From Puffinus mauretanicus (Eukaryota > Chordata > Aves > Procellariiformes > Procellariidae): a DNA stretch of 64,000 nucleotides. Location: the NCBI GenBank assembly GCA_023333565.1, contig JAJKFH010000385.1, positions 2,046,001 through 2,110,000 of the forward strand. Reading direction: 5' to 3'. Positions 34,301 through 48,400 of this stretch are shown in pieces. Both the position numbers and the translations under genes were made by a program. The notes under the pieces were generated by a model. That model was not told where the DNA came from. It ran no database searches and worked only from the letters and a program-made list of their open reading frames with translations. Within the stretch, counting starts at the first letter, position 1; the number at the start of each line of letters is the position of its first letter.

Positions 34301-37300
34301 CCATCCACGTGATTTGGAAGTCTTTGCCCGATTTCCAGAAGAGACACCAGCATGGTGAAATCAAAGCCCTGTGAATTTCTGTGAGACTTATCACTTTGAT
34401 ACACGGCTGAAGCAGATCACAAAGTTGCTGCCCCCAGGGCAGAGGCAGCAGCAGGGAATGGGCGCTTCGGGCTCAGCCGCTCCAGGGTGAAGTCTGGTGG
34501 TTTAGACTGACCCCCGATGAGGGTGAGTCAAACGTGAAATAGAAAGTTAAGCTAGCCCAGGGAGCGAGGGAACTAAGCGAATGGATCAAGAACTGGAACA
34601 AGGAACCAGTGACAGAGAATAAGGTCAAAGGAAGATCTGAGAGGGAACAGCAACAAGGAGGAGAGGTTGGCATCGAGGGACAACGGGCAAAAATGACAAG
34701 ACAAAAGCCCTTTGAAGCACAATCCCCTCCAGAAGTTGGGTTGTAACCAGAGGTTCAGGAGTCCCAGTGCTCCTGGGCAACAGGTTTCATAGCCGTTCGC
34801 TAAAATGCATGTTTATTCCTCTGTAGGTATCAGTTACCAACAGGATGTCTCTTAGTTGCCAATCTCTTACCTTGTGCGAGCTGGGTGTTTTCCAGTGCTG
34901 CTGTTGAACCACAAAAGAGTCAATGTGCTTCACATCAGCGACACACGAGAAATTGCTCTTCTTTGAATTCAATCTTTTTAAAAAAAAAAAACCACAAAGT
35001 GTTCTCTTTGGAGAATACAATTAAGGTTGCAATTCAAGTGGACATAAAACCACCTGGGCAACTTTACTCAGCTCCTCGGCATCAAAGTATGATTAAATGA
35101 TCTCAAAGCAGTGTCTCGAGTGGGGAATGAGGCTGCAGGAGGAATCAGGTCATGCTCAGATCAGCTCAATCTTGTTCAGGGCTGAATTCTGTTTCTGTGT
35201 CTCCATAGACAAAATTATTATGGGATGCTGCCAGGTCATTTCAGCTATAATTTTCAGAAAAGGTCATTTTTAACTTTTCTGTTCAGCACTCAGCTTGAGA
35301 CGCACAGCTCTGATTAAGAGAACTACTGATTCTTGATGGCTTCAGCTGGAGATAACACGGGTCTGTGCTGCACATATCCAGTAGAGCAAGTCTCTGGTAG
35401 TGCCTATTACAGACTGTAGTAGTAGTGCTATATAATGCTATGAATTCTAGAAACTGGGATTCTTGAAGTCTTGAAGGCAGGCTCTAAAATTAGTGGAAAT
35501 AGTTTGTTAATGTCTCATCTGAAAATAATGATAATGCCTTTACCTCAAAGGAGCATTGTCATAATATTTGGGAAACTGTTTGGACACTATTGCAAGGACA
35601 TCTCTTGATCATCTTGTCCAGAGAACAATTTTGAATGGTGCTCCATAAATAAAGAAGTCAGGAATTCATATGCAGTGACCGTGCTGGGCTGCTCTGTGTT
35701 GCTGTTGGTATCACTGGCAGCACCGGGAAGATTCGGCTGGTCCTGCAGCCCCAACGTGCAGCTCTGCAGCGTACGAACAGCGAGGGTGTGGTGCTGTGCC
35801 CCTTTCTTCTTGGCAGCATTTAGCATTGCAAAATGGATCTGACTGAGAGCAAGCTGGCTCAAAATTTCTGATCTGGAACAGCTCCCTGACTTGGTTTGCA
35901 GTGTGGTGTTGATGTGGGGAAGCAGATGGAGGAAGGGTGCTGTAAGACCATCTGCTTGTTGCTGTGGATGATGTAGTTTGAAACAAGGGTCTACAGCACC
36001 AGGACCTGTGCAGGAAGCAGCCAAATAAACAGGACACACTGGAGTCAGCGCAGCAGAGCCATGAATCAGTGTCTTGCCAGAGGACATACTCCGGTGGGAG
36101 TGGGAATCTACCCTGGTTTGAGTGACTTAGAGTACATTTTGGGTGATGTATTTTGCATTTAGGTAACCATGCTGGTACCTCTAAGAGCATGCTAAAGCTG
36201 GTTGTTGCAGAGATATGAATATATAAAAAGTGCAGGAGAAACGTTGGCCTACGCTGGTGTCTTCTGCAACACAAAATTGGTCACTATCTTGATCAGGTCC
36301 TCAATAGCAGAGAAACACACAACCAGCTGGGAGCTCCTTCTGTAAAAGGCAGGAGGCTGTCCCTCAGCCATACTGCAAGCTCCCTTCAGCCTTGTGCTGC
36401 ATGTTAAACACCATGTGTCTTCTCAATATTTGATCACTATTTGTATTTGACAAGCGACCTTAGAGCTGGGATGAAATACGATTCAAGTCAGTGGCTACTT
36501 GCCATCCCTTGTTATATCTGCCTGCTTTAAGGTCATTGCAAAACATTAGATGGACTTCTGGTGAAAATAGTTGGTTTTCTCTTTGGACAACGTTCCAGAT
36601 TTATCACATCCTCTCCGAAGTTTAGCAAAGCACTTTCCTGGAGCTGCATCAAACCCCAGTGTTCAGTGTTTAAAGCTTAGTGTTAATGCCTGTTGGAGAA
36701 GATGTTGTAACAGTTAGAAGCCCCTGTCACACATTGAGTGATGGTCTTGTTTTCTGGAAAGCTCTCTAGCATCTTGGAGATGTCAAATTTTGGAATCAAA
36801 CACTGACTTTAATGCAGGAATGTTCCCCATGGGCCCTGATGTTTTATCCAAAAATCCAAACCTTTGTATACAATTGTTGCTGTTGATTTCCAGTCTAGGG
36901 GATTGTCTCAAATTCCCCCGAAGTTTGGTGTCACCAAAAAAGCTCACATCTCTTTGCAGCTAATCAGAGAGAAGGGCTGGGCATCAGGAGATCATCTGAG
37001 TTTGAAGACATTGAAGGAACCCTGGATTAGTAGCTCTGGAGCTGAAGATTTATAAAGTGATTTTATATATTATATTCCTTTTCCTGGAGGGACCGAATCC
37101 CTCTCCTGACAAAATGAGACATCCCTTTTCTGCTTCTCTCCATTCTGCACAGTTCACACTCCCCAGGGATGGGAGGAGTTCCTTCAATAAAATATAAACA
37201 AAAAGATCAAGATTCAGTTGCTACATGGAGAATAGCAATTTGCATTTTCACTGTGAATATTTAAAACCCTTTACATGTTTTAACCCTCTTATTCTTGTTT

Positions 37301-37455
37301 TCCAGGTGAGGAAGTCAATTTGGCTTAAAACTCCCCAGAAAGGCCTGGGTAATCCTGTCACTGAAACACAGAATTTCATTGTGTGACGGATAGAGAATGA
37401 GATTGGGAGCCAGAAAATGCCAGCTCCCGGATTGTTTCCTCAACATTCGTAATGG
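31311..37455. other. Intergenic, no recognised gene
   Basis: Contains a candidate cryptic exon at 32893-32983, a CpG-rich patch at about 33165-33270 and overlapping minus-strand open frames at 35587-36274 that I do not recognise. Otherwise unassigned; no transposon identified. Confidence 0.5.
32893..32983 (+). other. Candidate unannotated exon with strong splice sites
   Basis: A pyrimidine-rich tract of roughly 80-90 nt (from about 32800) ends in TTCTTTTCTACAG at 32892. The next 91 nt are open in one frame (SDMSCSGCQGFKPHWDEEQN then QEMEVYSCRR) up to AGAAG|GTATCAG at 32983/32984. I know no protein with this sequence. It may be an exon of a long noncoding RNA or a cryptic exon. Only splice-site appearance supports it. 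Confidence 0.2.
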
Positions 37456-39475
37456 ATATAGAATCATCTGTTGGAAAAGACCTTTAAGATCATCAAGTCC
37501 AACTGTTAACCTAGCACTGCCAGGTCCACCACTAAACCATGTCCCTAAGCACCACATCTACACGTCTTTTAAATACTTCCAGGGATGGTGACTCAACCAC
37601 TTCCCTGGGCAGCCTGTTCCAAGGCTTGACCATTCTTTCAGTAAAGAAATTTTTCCTATTGTCCAAACTAAACCTCCCCTGGTGCAACTTGAGGCCATTT
37701 CCTCTCGTCCTATTGCTTGTTACTTGGGAGAAGAGACCAACACCCACCTCGCTACAACCTCCTTTCAGGTAGTTGTAGAGCGCGATGAGGTCTCCCCTCA
37801 GCCTCCTCTTCTCCAGGCTAAACAACCCCAGTTCCCTCAGCCGCTCCCCATAAGACTTGTGCTCCAGGCCCTTCACCAGCTTCGTTGCCCTCCTCTGGAC
37901 ACGCTCCAGCACCTCCATGTCCTTCTTGTAGTGAGGGGCCCAAAACTGAACACAGGATTCGAGGTGCGGCCTCACCAGTGCCGAGTACAGGGGCACGATC
38001 ACCTCCCTGCTCCTGCTGGCCACACTAGTTCTGATACAGGCCAGGATGCCGTTGGCCTTCTTGGCCACCTGGGCACACTGCCGGCTCATGTTCAGCCGGC
38101 TGTCAACCAGCACCCCCAGGTCCTTTTCCTCTGGGCAGCTTTCCAGCCACTCTTCCCCAAGCCTGTAGCGTTGCCTGGGGTTGTTGTGGCCGAAGTGCAG
38201 GACCCGGCACTTGGCCTTGTTGAACCTCATACAGTTGGCCTCAGCCCATCGATCCAGCCTGTCCAGGTCCCTCTGCAGAACCTTCCTACCCTCGAACAGA
38301 TCAACACTCCCACCCAGCTTGGTGTCGTCTGCAAACTGACTGAGGGAGCACTCGATCCCCTCATCCAGATCATTGATAAAGATATTAAACAGAACTGGCC
38401 CCAAAACTGAGCCCTGGGGAACACCGCTCGTGACCGGCCGCCAACTGGATTTAACTCCATTCACCACAAGTCTCTGGGCTCAGCCGTTCAGCCAGTTTTT
38501 TACCCAGCGAAGAATATGCCTGTCCAAGCCATGAACAGTCATTTTCTCCAGGAGAATGCTGTTGGAAATGGTGTCAAAAGCTTTACTAAGGTCTAGATAG
38601 ACAAAATCTACAGCCTTTCCCTTATCCACTAAGTGGGTCACCTTGTCATAGGAGGAGATCAGGTTGGTCAAGCAGGACCTGCCTTTCATAAACTCATGCT
38701 GACTGGGTCTGATCGCCTGGTTGTCCTGTATGTGCCATGTGATGGCACTCAAGATGATCTACTCCATAACCTTCTCCAGTACCGAGGTCAGACTGACAGG
38801 CCTGTAGTTCCCCGGGTCCTCCTTCCAGCCCTTCTTGTAGACGGGCGTCACATTTGCTAACCTCCAGTCAACTGGGATCTCCCTGGTTAGCCAGGACTGC
38901 TGATAAATGATTGAAAGTGGCTTGGTGAGCACTTCCGCCAGCTCCCTTAGTACCCTTGGGTGGATCCCACCTGGCCCCATAGACTTGTGTGTGTCTAAGT
39001 GGTGTAGCAGGTCGCTAACCATTTCCCCTTGGATTATGGGGGCTTCATTCTGCTCGCCGTCCCTGTCTTCCAGCTCAGGGGCCTGGGTACCCAGAGGACA
39101 ACTGGTCTTACTATTAAAGACTGAGGCAAAGAAGGCGTTAAGTACCTCGGCCTTTTCCTCATCCTTTGTCATTATGTTTCCCCCCACATCCAATAAAGGA
39201 TGGAGATTCTCCTGAGCCCTCCTTTTGTTGCTAATGTATTTATAGAAACGTTTTTTATTGTCTTTTACGGCAGTAGCCAGATTAAGTTCTAGCTGGGCTT
39301 TGGCCCTTCTAATTTTCTCCCTGCATAACCTCATGACATCTTTGTAGTCCTCCTGAATTGTCTGCCCCTTCTTCCAAAGGTCATAAACTCTCCTTTTTTT
39401 CCTGAGTTCCAGCCAAAGCTCTCTGTTCAGCCAGGCCGGTCTTCTGGGTATGGATTCGTCCAGGGAACCTCTCAT
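37456..39475 (-). mobile_element. CR1 LINE, long 5'-truncated copy
   Basis: About 2 kb of CR1 read on the minus strand: a linker after the endonuclease domain, the whole reverse transcriptase, the C-terminal region and a short 3' UTR ending ATGATTCTATATCC at about 37456. The endonuclease and ORF1 are missing because of 5' truncation. The 5' edge near 39475 is approximate. No target duplication is expected or seen for CR1. Confidence 0.95.
37532..39475 (-). pseudogene. CR1 ORF2 reverse transcriptase, partial, two nonsense codons
   Basis: One continuous minus-strand frame of about 648 codons begins near RRPAWLNRELWLELRKKRR. It continues through WRLANVTPVYKKG and NYRPVSLTSV, VDFVYLDLSKAFDTI (RT motif with the first catalytic Asp), [20 protein letters not shown], and [11 protein letters not shown] (the FADD box with the catalytic Asp pair), and ends at [19 protein letters not shown]. 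Only two in-frame stops break it: TAG at 38759-38761 where CR1 normally has Gln, and TGA at 38480-38482 where it has Arg. Both are C-to-T changes. No frameshift was noticed. Non-autonomous now because it lacks the endonuclease and is interrupted. Confidence 0.9.
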
Positions 39476-42400
39476 GTAGTGTGAACTTAGCTCAAAAGTA
39501 TTTTGATGGAAGTGAATTCTTGATGTAAAGTTCATATCCAAGTTGCTTTGTGGCACCATGCAGAGGGTAAGATTTAGTATCACGTAAAGGAAGGAATCGC
39601 TTTTCTGAATGAACGGCCCAGCTGCGCGTTACTGCTGTGCCTGTTGCTAATGTTATTTCTGATGAGGCGTGTTTACTTACTTTCACCATGACTGTCCAGA
39701 AATCCCATGGCAAGGAGCGTCGGAACATTTGCCAAATCACTACTTCACCCATCAAGCTGATGATTGTTTCATGTTATTCGGTCTGGTTCACATTAAGGGT
39801 TTGCTCCATCGCTGCCTTTGCTCTTTTGGGGTATATTGATTACTTGTGGTGGGTTTTATAACAAACAGCCCTTTTTGAGGGCTTACTCCCCCCTTCTCTC
39901 ACTGAGCCTGTGGCGTGTTAGTAAATATAGTACTAATCTCTTCTACTTCAGACACAGTCTCTCTAAGGCAATTCATCCAAAGGAATCAAAAGCAAACTCT
40001 TTCCACTGGTTAATTATTATTATAATGTCTTTTGCAAAGCAAACAAGAAAGGAACAGCCTACCTATAAAATAGAAGGAATGTAATAAAACTGAAAGGGGC
40101 TTAATTTCTTCTCCTGACAGGTATCTTGTTTTTCCATATATCGAAACTGGTGTAAGAAAGAGAAGTCCTGCAAGCAGAGGGAGGCCAGTGCTGCTTGAGA
40201 GCCAACTGGCTGCATGAAGGGAAAGTTTGGCAGCCAGGAGGTCCGGCTGGCTGGGGGTGCACACCACCGAGCCCCTTGCGCCAGCACAACCAGGGGGGCT
40301 GAAGCCTCTCCAGGGGGCTCCTCCAGAGCGCAAGAGGAGATTTGACTGATAAAGACAGGCCTGAAAGGCTGTCTCAGATCTGCTGTCTGCAGTCCCCATA
40401 AAACTCGGCAATGGACAGAGGGGGCCTTTCACAGCCTGGGCTTGGAAGCCTGGCGTAGTCCCCAGCCTCTGATTTAACAATTTCGTCTTACTTCCAACCT
40501 TAGATGAATGGCGAAAGCATAAGGGATCAGAGAGAGAAGACTGTTGCTTTGCAAGAGAGAGGCAACACCTTCTTGGAACCCTTTGCAAGTTATATTATTG
40601 CTCTTCTTATTTATTTGCACAGTTCCACATTGATCCTGCTGTTTTTACCTATTGGTAAAGAATGAGCTGAATTAATAGAGGGGTGAAACTCTGCTGGAGA
40701 GTACATGCTCCAATAATTAGTTTTAAAAATGGATTACTTGTTTTACTTCTGCTATGCATGTGTTGTGTTTATACCTAAGTTGGCTTTTTATTGTGCTTCA
40801 AGAATTCCCGAGTGTCTTGCAAGTAACTTGAGAAGGAAACAAGATGGGATTGTGCTCTGTAAATCCTTTAAAATATAGGAAAGCATCCTGAAAAGTTGTC
40901 TTTTAGAGTATATTTTGTGCTTAATTTTACTTTTGAAATACATATTGGTCCTCTGGAAGATGCGTGAGGACTGATAGTTCAAACGGCAAAATTCTGCTTC
41001 GGTAGTAATTACACGTTTTTTGAAGGTGCTATGAGCATTTTGTAAAAAGTAAAATGTGGATTTTGCATCAAGGTGTTTATATGCTAACATTACATGGAAA
41101 TGACTGTCAGTGGGGCAAGAAGAGAAAGTGGAAGAAGGACAGGTGCTGTCACCTGTTAATTTGGGTCAGGCTTCCCTAGGCTTGTTCTGTTAAATGCTTT
41201 TCTCTCTCTGAAGTAATGAATTTACAGGTGGGATGGTAGTAAGAGGTATAGCAAGCTGAGCCTGGAGGTGTTTTCACTTTTTGAGCCAAAAGGGGTGATA
41301 AGAGTATCAACACTGGTACTAAGAATAACGGACCTGGAGGAATGGAGTTACTGAACCTTAGAGATGAACCAAAGAAATCTAATCTGAAATTAGGATGGAG
41401 AGCTTTTTGGAGTTTTCCGAGTCAGCTCAACAGCTCTTAATTAATGAAGTCTGACATATGCTTATTTCAATATTGTGATCTATAACAGCAAACTCCAAAT
41501 GGAAGTGAGAAACTGAACACAACTTAGCAAGTTGCTGTGGTGTCTGAGTTGTATATGCTCTTTTGGCTACGTGGATATGTTGCAGAAGAGGTTACAACAA
41601 CTTAAACTGGAAATGCTCAAAGCCCTAATGAAAAGTTTGATATTTGAAACGTGGAGGAAGGTTATGCTCTGGGCACATGCCAAAAAAAGAGGAGGAGAGC
41701 TGACACGACCTTAGCTAGATTTGAGCTTTCGTTGGCTGAGAAGTAATAAGCTGGGAGAAGACCTGAGAAAAAAGTGCATCTCTGGTAATAGGAAATTGTA
41801 TGGCTTAGACCTTCTGCAGGGACTCCTCGGTGTGCTGTCCCATTCCCTGGCATGCATGTCATGAAAGTGGCTGAGAGCTCTCAAGAGACACAGTGCCAAG
41901 AGACAAGAGATGGCATGTAAAGAAAATATGGGTGTTCAGCTCTCACCTGCTCCAGGCTTCTTCCTTGGCATTCCCTCACAAGCCCATTGCCCCTCTCTGT
42001 TCCAGCCTCACAGAGCCCTGTCCTGTGCACATGGACTCCAAGCCCACCCCCCCGATCCACCCCCAAAATGCCTGGACAAATGGCTTTCAAACCCTTTGTT
42101 TAGTAAAAGGTGGCTAAACAAGTCAACATGATCACCAGCATAAATTCAATGTATAGGTCTTTGTCTCTGCTGGGAAGTTTGGGAGTCCGGTTGAAAACGA
42201 ATTGACAGAAGTAGCATTGATGGTAAGAGATCCTGCAAGAACTAAAGCAAAACCTCAGGACATGCAAATAAACATCCATTTCTTGGTATTCCTATACACT
42301 TACTTGCTGCTGCTTGTGAGCAGCTTGGTGCAGCTAAGAAATCTGATCTCATTTCTCAGGTCCTGATTGCTTTTCACCCTCCTAGGAAGGGATACGGAGC

Positions 42401-45400
42401 CATTGACTTGCCTCCTTCATTTAGGCCACCGTTCTGTAGTATTTAATCTCATCATACAGCTAATTAAATATGCAAGCACTTACTATAAATTATGTCCTAT
42501 CAGTGGGAAAATTCTGTTGCAGATAAGTCTCCAAATTTGCTGCTGTAAATCTTGAATGGCTCATTGACACGTGGTTAAAACACAGCCATAAATCTCTTTG
42601 TGAGACATGCAGCGAGGAAGGAAACACACGGGAGTTTTTCATGACAGCAGTTACAAGGAAAAGGCTCAGAGCTCCTTGCTGCTGCCAATCCGACCCCATC
42701 GGTGTCTGAAATGATTAACGGATTCCTGTTTTTGTACCACAGCTGGAAAGTGATAAAAAGAAACAATCAAGACGCTTTTACCTTGATTCCTGTCACTGAG
42801 AAATACAAACACCCATAAAAGCCTTCAAATGTTTTCACTTGAGTTCAAGTCAAACATTGCAAAGTTTGTGGTTCCCACCCCCCACTTTTTGATGTGAGGT
42901 ATGATGTCATCAAACTGTTTGCATCTTTAACTTAAACCTAGGTGTATAGCTAACATATACTATCTTTGAAATATGTTTAGATGCTGCTAAAAATCTGTCT
43001 GGGTGCAAAAATTGCCATTGTTTTAGGGAAATCTACAATAAAATATTTTCTCATATTTTTGTTTTGTAAAATGCAGACAAAAAGGAAAAGGTGCATGGAG
43101 ATACACTGCGGGAAGGATATATGGAGCTGCCGCTGTCTCTTTCCTAATTCGGGTCTGATTCTAACTTAGTTAACCCAGTATTGCTGAACATGGTGGTCCT
43201 GTCCTTCTCCCATTCTGCTTCTGGGGATTCCTGTACATCAGTCCAGAGGCTCACCTTGATGGGGTGATTTAGCTTGCTAATAGCCAGAAAACAAATCCAA
43301 TAAAAATCAGGGGGAAAAAGGTGTTTTGTGCCTTTGGGGACCTAAACTAAATCCCCTGGATGCCAAGTGAGGGCCAGAGGCGGTACAAGGAGGGGGCAGC
43401 AGTTCCAGGTGGGGGCTGCCAGCCCCCAGACCTGCTGGGCTGCAGGTGAAACCCTGCTTTTGGGAACCAGAGGGAACTGAACCCCATGGGAGTTTAAGCA
43501 CTTGGTGGTGTCGAGCACTCAATGGTACTGAGCAAAATGCGCCTCCATCGTGTAAAGAACAACGGTGCAAAGCCATGAGCTGAAGGCAGCCGGGAAGCAG
43601 TGGATTTTGCGAGCGTGTTTGGAAGAGAAAGCCAGCGTGTTTGGGAACTACAAGTGGGAGGCTGTTCCCTGCCTGTAGTGCAGGCATGCAGCTATATGAA
43701 AGGAGGCATTAATCGGGAGTGCGGCTGCAGCACCAGTTCAGGAAAGCCATTCGGTGCTCGCTTACGTCCCTTCCATTCCATCAAAGCTCGAGCACTTCGC
43801 TGAATAAAGGCATATGGGACCAATAAAGCAGATTTAAGGAGATGGAGTCCAGGTGGCAAAAGGGTATAATGGGAAGTGACTTATGGGAAAATGTTGCATT
43901 CAAAACTCTTCTGTTGGTTTAGGTGACCCTGTAAATCCAGGCCCTGCTTTTAGTCAATGGGACTACTCATGAGAGCTAAATTGCTTATGTTGCAGGATTG
44001 AGCCTACTGAAAGGAAGACTTTTCAAGGAGGTCCAAATAAATGTTGTAACTCATGCTTATAGTGCTCTTGTTTTTTAGCACTAACCCAGTTGTGAACACA
44101 GCCAACCAATTTGCTATAATTTGTATATTTAGTTGGCATGTGTTTACAGAGGGGAGATCTGGATTTATTTTAAAGAACTACTTTGCCCCTGGTTTCCGTA
44201 TCCTTACCTTAATCCCCCTCCACAAAAGAAGCTCAAACAAAACCTCCAAAACCTCCCTCCCCCCACTTAACTGAAAACTTGAAAGCAAACCCTGCACAGA
44301 GTACCTTTCATATGCACATAGGTACCTTGCAGCAAAATGAGAAACAGCAGAAGAGCTTCGCAATAACCATGACTGAGTGGGCAAGGAAAAAACAAAAAGC
44401 CTTCAGTAAAATACTGCTTTGTTAGATCTTAATAACGGAAAAAGTCCCCCTAGAAATAAATCCTCAACATGATTCTCATATGAAAGAGAATCCTTCCACG
44501 TTGAAACCAAATGTTCAAAAGCTCTGTGCTTTGTTTTATTAATGCCCATAATTTATTCTTCTTAGAAAACACCCCTCGCAGGCTGCCAGAGCACTCAGTG
44601 TGGTGTACATCATAATAAAAACAACTTAGAAGGCAAAAACTTTAGAACAGAAACAAAACTCTGAAAGCTTTAGTGAATAAAACCATGCAGGGGGGTCTGG
44701 AAAAAAGGACACAGATGTTGTGAGGAATCAAAAGCAGAAGATAAATTATAAGCAGGAATATAAACCAAGCTTTGTGAACAAACTGGAGTTGTTTTAGAAG
44801 TCTCAAATAGTCATATGTAACATTCAAGTCAGAGATCATTTGTGTAGCCCCAAAACCTTCACTGCACAACAGCTCCACTCTGCAGCATCCAAAACCAAAC
44901 AGGCCAGTTTGCTCTCAGTTTTTTCCCCAGAATTGAGTGCATTTCGATGCAGGAACAGCCGTCACCTTGATTGCTTCCTGCTCAGTCTCGCACTCAGAAG
45001 GTCCTAATCCACGTTGTAGTTGGGCTTGTAGCTTCCTTTCACACTGGATTTTCTATGGGCTTCACTCAAAATGCTTGGAAATCTATACAAGGATAAGTTG
45101 TTCATTCACTCGAAATATCCTTTATACACCAATTGTAGGCGATAAGAAGTAAGAAATTATTATTATTTTTTTCTTCCCAAAAAATCAACCGATTTCCCCA
45201 ACCCCCAAAAGATTGAAATGTTTATGTTCTCTCCAGATTATAACTTTCTTTTCAGGAAGGGATCCAGGCACTATAGTAATGGTGGCCAACTTGCTGGTCT
45301 TGAAGTCTTGAATTACAAACGCTGCATGAACAACCCAAGTCATGCCACGGCTGTTGGACCAACAGCTTCTTGTTGGCACAGCAGCTGGTGGGTGGTCAAA

Positions 45401-48400
45401 ATTCCTCACCATGCTCCAGAGGCTGGTCTTATTGTATGACCTGCAAATCCATCTGTGTGTCCAAATCCCGTCGTGCAGTGGGACCACTTGGAAGTCATCA
45501 CCCCTTCCTCTGTAAGACTTTTCTGGAGTTTGCCGACTTCTCAGTTCTGTAGCATGTTGGCTATATTTGTGGCTGTGTTTGTTGGCTACCCTCACCTATG
45601 GATCGGTGTTATCTGGTCCATTGCTCTTTGGTGAAAAGGGTACAGTTTGTGGGGAGTTTGTAGCTGTGCTATTGGGTCATCAATTTTTTAAATTTTATGT
45701 ACATATCCCTTATTCCTAGTAAAATATCTCTTTTCAAACCTTTACAGCCAGCTTTCAACATTGGATTTTCTGTAGCAGATAAGAACAGTCTTGAAATTTG
45801 TGGTGTTTCCTTTTGGGACATATGCATGTCAAATTTCTTGAAGGATTTTATTAACCTGGTCCCTAGTTACAATTTGTGAATTACTGTTTCACTTAAGAAA
45901 TTTGCACATCTTGTTCAGAATGTGGAATTTGGCATAACTTGTACATATTGTACCAGACCAGGAACTTCAAAATGAGGTAGAGCTGTATCTGTGTTAAATT
46001 ATAGAGATGTTGTTTGGGATAGGACATAGGGATTGGTTTAGGGCAAGAAAACCAGTAGGAGAAGAGAAGGATAGGAGGTATAGAAAGCAATGTTTTAGTG
46101 ATATGGAAAGTAGATAAAGGAGTTGCGGTGTCAGCCCTCAAGCCAAGGAGCAGGATCTTGTGTGATGCTGGTAATACACTGCTTTCCCCTCTGGCCCTTT
46201 TCTGGCCTTATCCAGGATCTGGAGCGCGATGTGTGATGTCCCAAGTGATAAAGCTTTAAGCTATCTCAGCAAGTTCGTGCTCTCTCAGTGGAAACCTTCA
46301 GCCCATGCAGAGCCTTTTCATGCTGGTCAGGGAGAACTGAACTTTAGTTAAGATCTTTACGATTCTTCATGTATCCACGCTTGGTCTCCCTGCACACGTT
46401 TACCCACAACTCCAGTTTATGGCCATTTCTCTTCCATCCCAAGCTCCCTGTGGCAGATACTCTCAAGGAGGTGGATCCTGCTGGTGCAGGTTTGTAAAGC
46501 TCTGCTATCTTATAGCTGCTCATAGCCTGGTGTACTGTGGTTAGCAGAGCCTCAGGAGAGGAGGAGGATTAATTTTTTGACAGAGGCTCTTTAGAAGTTC
46601 TGGATCTGATGACTTTTCAAAGTGAAGATACATTTTTGCATAAACTCAGGATAAAGGATACCATAACATCCCCCTGTCAAAGTCTATTGGAAATAAAACA
46701 TTTCATGGCAGGAAAAATGTTGTTGAACAGGAGAAGTGGTAAACCTTTGGAGTTTGAGCAAAACTGTATCCAGCCCAAATACTGTAAACTAAGTTAAGAA
46801 AAGGAAAATATGTCAAAGCAAAGCCAGAGATACAAGACCACATCATCCATTCAGATTGCAGAAGGGGTAACTCCAGCCATGCCTAGAAGGTAGCCGGACA
46901 AAGTATGTTTTTTCCATTAGCTCAGCTCGTGCAATTATGCTTGTACAGAATTACATATTTCTGCACAGTTCCGGCCACAGAAGAAGTTTCTTCATGCTCA
47001 GACCTGTTTGCAGGAGGTGAAACTGAGCCGGGACATTGGAGCTGCAGAGAAACTCCTAATGAAGCAAAACCGCATGAGGTTGTACTTTGCAGGGGGTGGA
47101 TGGTTGGATTAGGCGGTATATTAAGTAATCCCTCAGGATATTTTTCAACTGTAATTCACGCTCAATCATCAAATATGGAACAGATTAACAGGAGGAGGGG
47201 TTGTATATTTCTTGTAAGTCACAATCTTCTTTTATTCGTGACTATCTACAACGCGATTTTTTTTGAAGCACTGTTTTTCACGGTTGATTTTAGTGCTGTA
47301 CTACCCATGGCATATTTAACTTCCAGTATAATTTTTTGATGAATTTATTTGCAACAATGCTGTTTAAAAATGAATGCAGAAAATGAAGGGATTAAAAAGA
47401 GTAATGTTCAAAAGGTCTTTATTTCTAGCAGGCTGAGGCATCTGTAAACACAGCTTTTAAAAATGGGGTCTTAATGTTAGCTCCGGAAATCCATATATAG
47501 GTGCTCAATGTGTGGCCTGCTTTAAGTATATAGCTACTCCCTCTGATTGCACAAGATCAAGAGATATTCAGATTTTTGATTCTGATGAGGAGAACAGCTG
47601 CTTTAAAGCTGAGCCTGTATAATCTTTTCTCCTATGTGGCTGCAGAGGTTCAGTCTTACCCACTATCATCTTCTTAAAGTCTGAATATTGAAAAAGAAAG
47701 AATATTTTTTATTGTTTTCATTAACCTTCCAGTACAGCCTGGCCTGTGCTACATATGACAGCATGAAACTATGCCCCTCAGTATGTCTTCTTCTTGGTGC
47801 ATTTGTTGTAAAATCAAATTCCTGAGTACTAATTTCTGAACCTCGCATATCTGTTGTCATTTTGGTTTTCATTAGCTTGGACGTTTTGCATGATCAAAGT
47901 AGGACCTTGATGGATTTTTAGTTCCTTATCCAAGACTTGCAATCCACTGTCTGTCCAGCTGAGCTGCTCCTTCAAATGGGAAGTAGCTGCCTGCCACACC
48001 TGGAAATTTCCTAAGGGCAGCAGTTATATTCCTGTGCATGTCCAGCCCTGCCCTGATCTGAGCAGCTTGTGCCTCACTGCTGCCTAAAGCCAAGTCCAGA
48101 GAGCAGATCCAACAGCTCTGATCGTAGCTCACCGGGGATACGCTGCAAGGAGAGGATGTTTGATAAAATGCAGTGATGGTCACCGTCTGTACAAGAGTGG
48201 TGGGGCACTGCACAAACCCCCTCTTAGGGGTCTACCACTTACGGGTAGAAATCCATTCCCAAAGCCTTCCTGTGCCTTTTGGGCCCTTAAAGACGGGCAC
48301 TGGCTTCCACTTGCAGTGTTGCGTGCTCCTCTGACCGTGCCCTGCCCTGGGCCACTGCCCCCACTTGAACTGTGCTAGTTGGTGTACGTTAATTCTGATG

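Noticed and set aside
37539..39215. Long + strand frames (242 and 102 codons) over the CR1
   Set aside because: They are antisense shadows of the conserved CR1 ORF2 frame on the minus strand.
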